From contig CM055613.1 of NCBI GenBank assembly GCA_029379385.1, positions 13,224,001-13,288,000 of the forward strand: DNA of 64,000 bases, read 5' to 3'. Source of the stretch: Quillaja saponaria. Lineage: Eukaryota > Streptophyta > Magnoliopsida > Fabales > Quillajaceae. The notes below the pieces were generated by a model. That model worked only from the letters and a program-made list of their open reading frames with translations, had not been told where the DNA came from and searched no databases. Numbering within the stretch: the stretch's first letter is position 1; every line of letters begins with the position of its first letter. Shown here one piece after another: positions 63,249 to 64,000 of this stretch. Both the position numbers and the translations under genes were made by a program.

Positions 63249-64000
63249 TTTAGATGCTATAAATGGAGAAATATGAAAAAAAAAAAAAAAAAAAGGAAGA
63301 AAGATTAATGCAGTTAACAATAAAAACTGTACCTCTCCTAGTTTGTCAAAGTCAAAATAACGATTCACAGAGCCTTTACTCCCAGCAAGCTTAGATGGAT
63401 GAGATTCCATTGGAATGCCCTGTTATAAGAACAATAATGCAGGTCTAAGACTGAAGAAAATAGCTTAAGAAACTAATTAAGAGACTCTACATAACCATGC
63501 TAAGAATGCACACCTTCTCTCTTACGTATCGTGGCAATGCAATTGACGCCAAATTGCACACTGCAGTTTCTGTTGGACTTGTATACTCAATTATTTCAGT
63601 ACACAAGTTTGAGGACTTGATTGTGCCCAGATTCTGCTGGTTACTTTTCCTGTTGCAAGAGTCCTGGAAAATGTACAGAGAAATTTAAAAAATAATAATT
63701 TAAAACTCACAGAAACCATATACAAAAATCCAGAAAAGTCATACACGTTCCACTAGATTACCTTGAAAAGCATGTAAGGAGTTCCAGTTTCTATCTGGGA
63801 TTTCAGAATTTCAAACCAGAGATTCTGTGCCTGGACAACCTTCTTTGCCTTTCCCTACAAATCATAATGAAAGCATAATGGGTCAATAAGTCAAAAAGAT
63901 GAGAATACACATTTTAAAACATGCCAATGAAAAGCCTACATGGCAATATTGAACTTACCTGTCTCTCATATTGTGTGTACAGCTTCACAAAATCCTCTCC
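61373..64000 (-). CDS. RNR1: Ribonucleoside-diphosphate reductase large subunit, C-terminal part, one frame break
   Basis: Class Ia ribonucleotide reductase R1, which makes dNTPs from NDPs in the cytosol with the R2 subunit. Minus-strand exons are 64000-63959 (cut by the window edge), 63854-63762, 63663-63514, 63419-63333, 63204-63040, 62957-62838, 62548-62346, 62267-62117, 62038-61891, 61648-61565 and 61477-61373. About 448 of roughly 810 residues are present. Active-site residues are visible: [11 protein letters not shown] (Asn, thiyl-radical Cys, Glu), [12 protein letters not shown] (partner Cys), [18 protein letters not shown] (radical-path Tyr pair), and the C-terminal shuttle pair in EECLACGS. 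In exon 62267-62117 one extra base in ttttgtaacag (62154-62164) breaks the frame between IIYEDGSV and [13 protein letters not shown], giving a stop at plus 62147-62149. All other phases agree. The gene is essential, so base error or a second intact copy is likely. Confidence 0.93.
63211..63248. repeat. Hexanucleotide microsatellite beside an RNR1 splice acceptor
   Basis: Six perfect units of cagaac plus ca. On the transcribed strand this is (GTTCTG)n, ending 5 bases before the acceptor AG at 63206-63205, where a polypyrimidine tract would normally be. An A20 tract on the plus strand (T20 in the transcript) lies 30 bases further upstream. Confidence 0.93.

Overview
The window is nuclear DNA of a eudicot plant. 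It is AT-rich, its protein-coding genes carry many GT-AG introns, and its gene families are plant-specific (UXT, GOLVEN/RGF peptides, ERF, DUF3511). Intergenic DNA holds worn LTR and SINE debris and (AT)n tracts. A woody rosid is a guess only. I saw no bacterial, organellar or viral gene and no CRISPR array.

Layout. 1-5330 (-): 5'-terminal part of a UDP-xylose transporter gene, cut by the left edge. 8900-12950 (+): a TSL-kinase interacting protein 1 (TKI1)-like gene. 13700-18840 (+): a CDK-like Ser/Thr kinase gene of the IBS1/At1g54610 type, with a frame break and an internal stop. 19316-19588 (-): a decayed DUF3511 gene. 20875-28400 (-): EME1, the MUS81 partner. 30120-30474 and 35995-36486 (+): two sister GOLVEN/RGF/CLEL peptide-hormone genes, separated by a transposon-rich gap. 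37418-43400 (-): UBP27, a mitochondrial-outer-membrane-type deubiquitinase. 44700-46330 (-): a cluster of U14 C/D-box snoRNA genes with a telo-box/site II/TATA promoter. 48757-52991 (+): RPN5, a 26S proteasome lid subunit. 55123-56527 (-): an ABR1/ERF110-type AP2/ERF factor. 61373-64000 (-): C-terminal half of the ribonucleotide reductase large subunit, cut by the right edge.

The genes are unrelated neighbours, not a pathway. They fall loosely into nucleotide-sugar supply, genome maintenance (EME1, RNR1), ubiquitin-proteasome (UBP27, RPN5), ribosome biogenesis (U14) and development or signalling (RGF pair, kinase, ERF).

The most interesting items are the U14 snoRNA cluster, the RGF pair with matching gene structure and near-identical mature peptide ends, and a recurrent anomaly. 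Five conserved genes each need a one-base frame correction inside an exon although every splice phase agrees. That points to base errors in the assembly, except for the kinase, where an added in-frame TGA suggests a real pseudogene. All exon coordinates were derived by hand from splice signals and recalled family sequence; no alignment was run.
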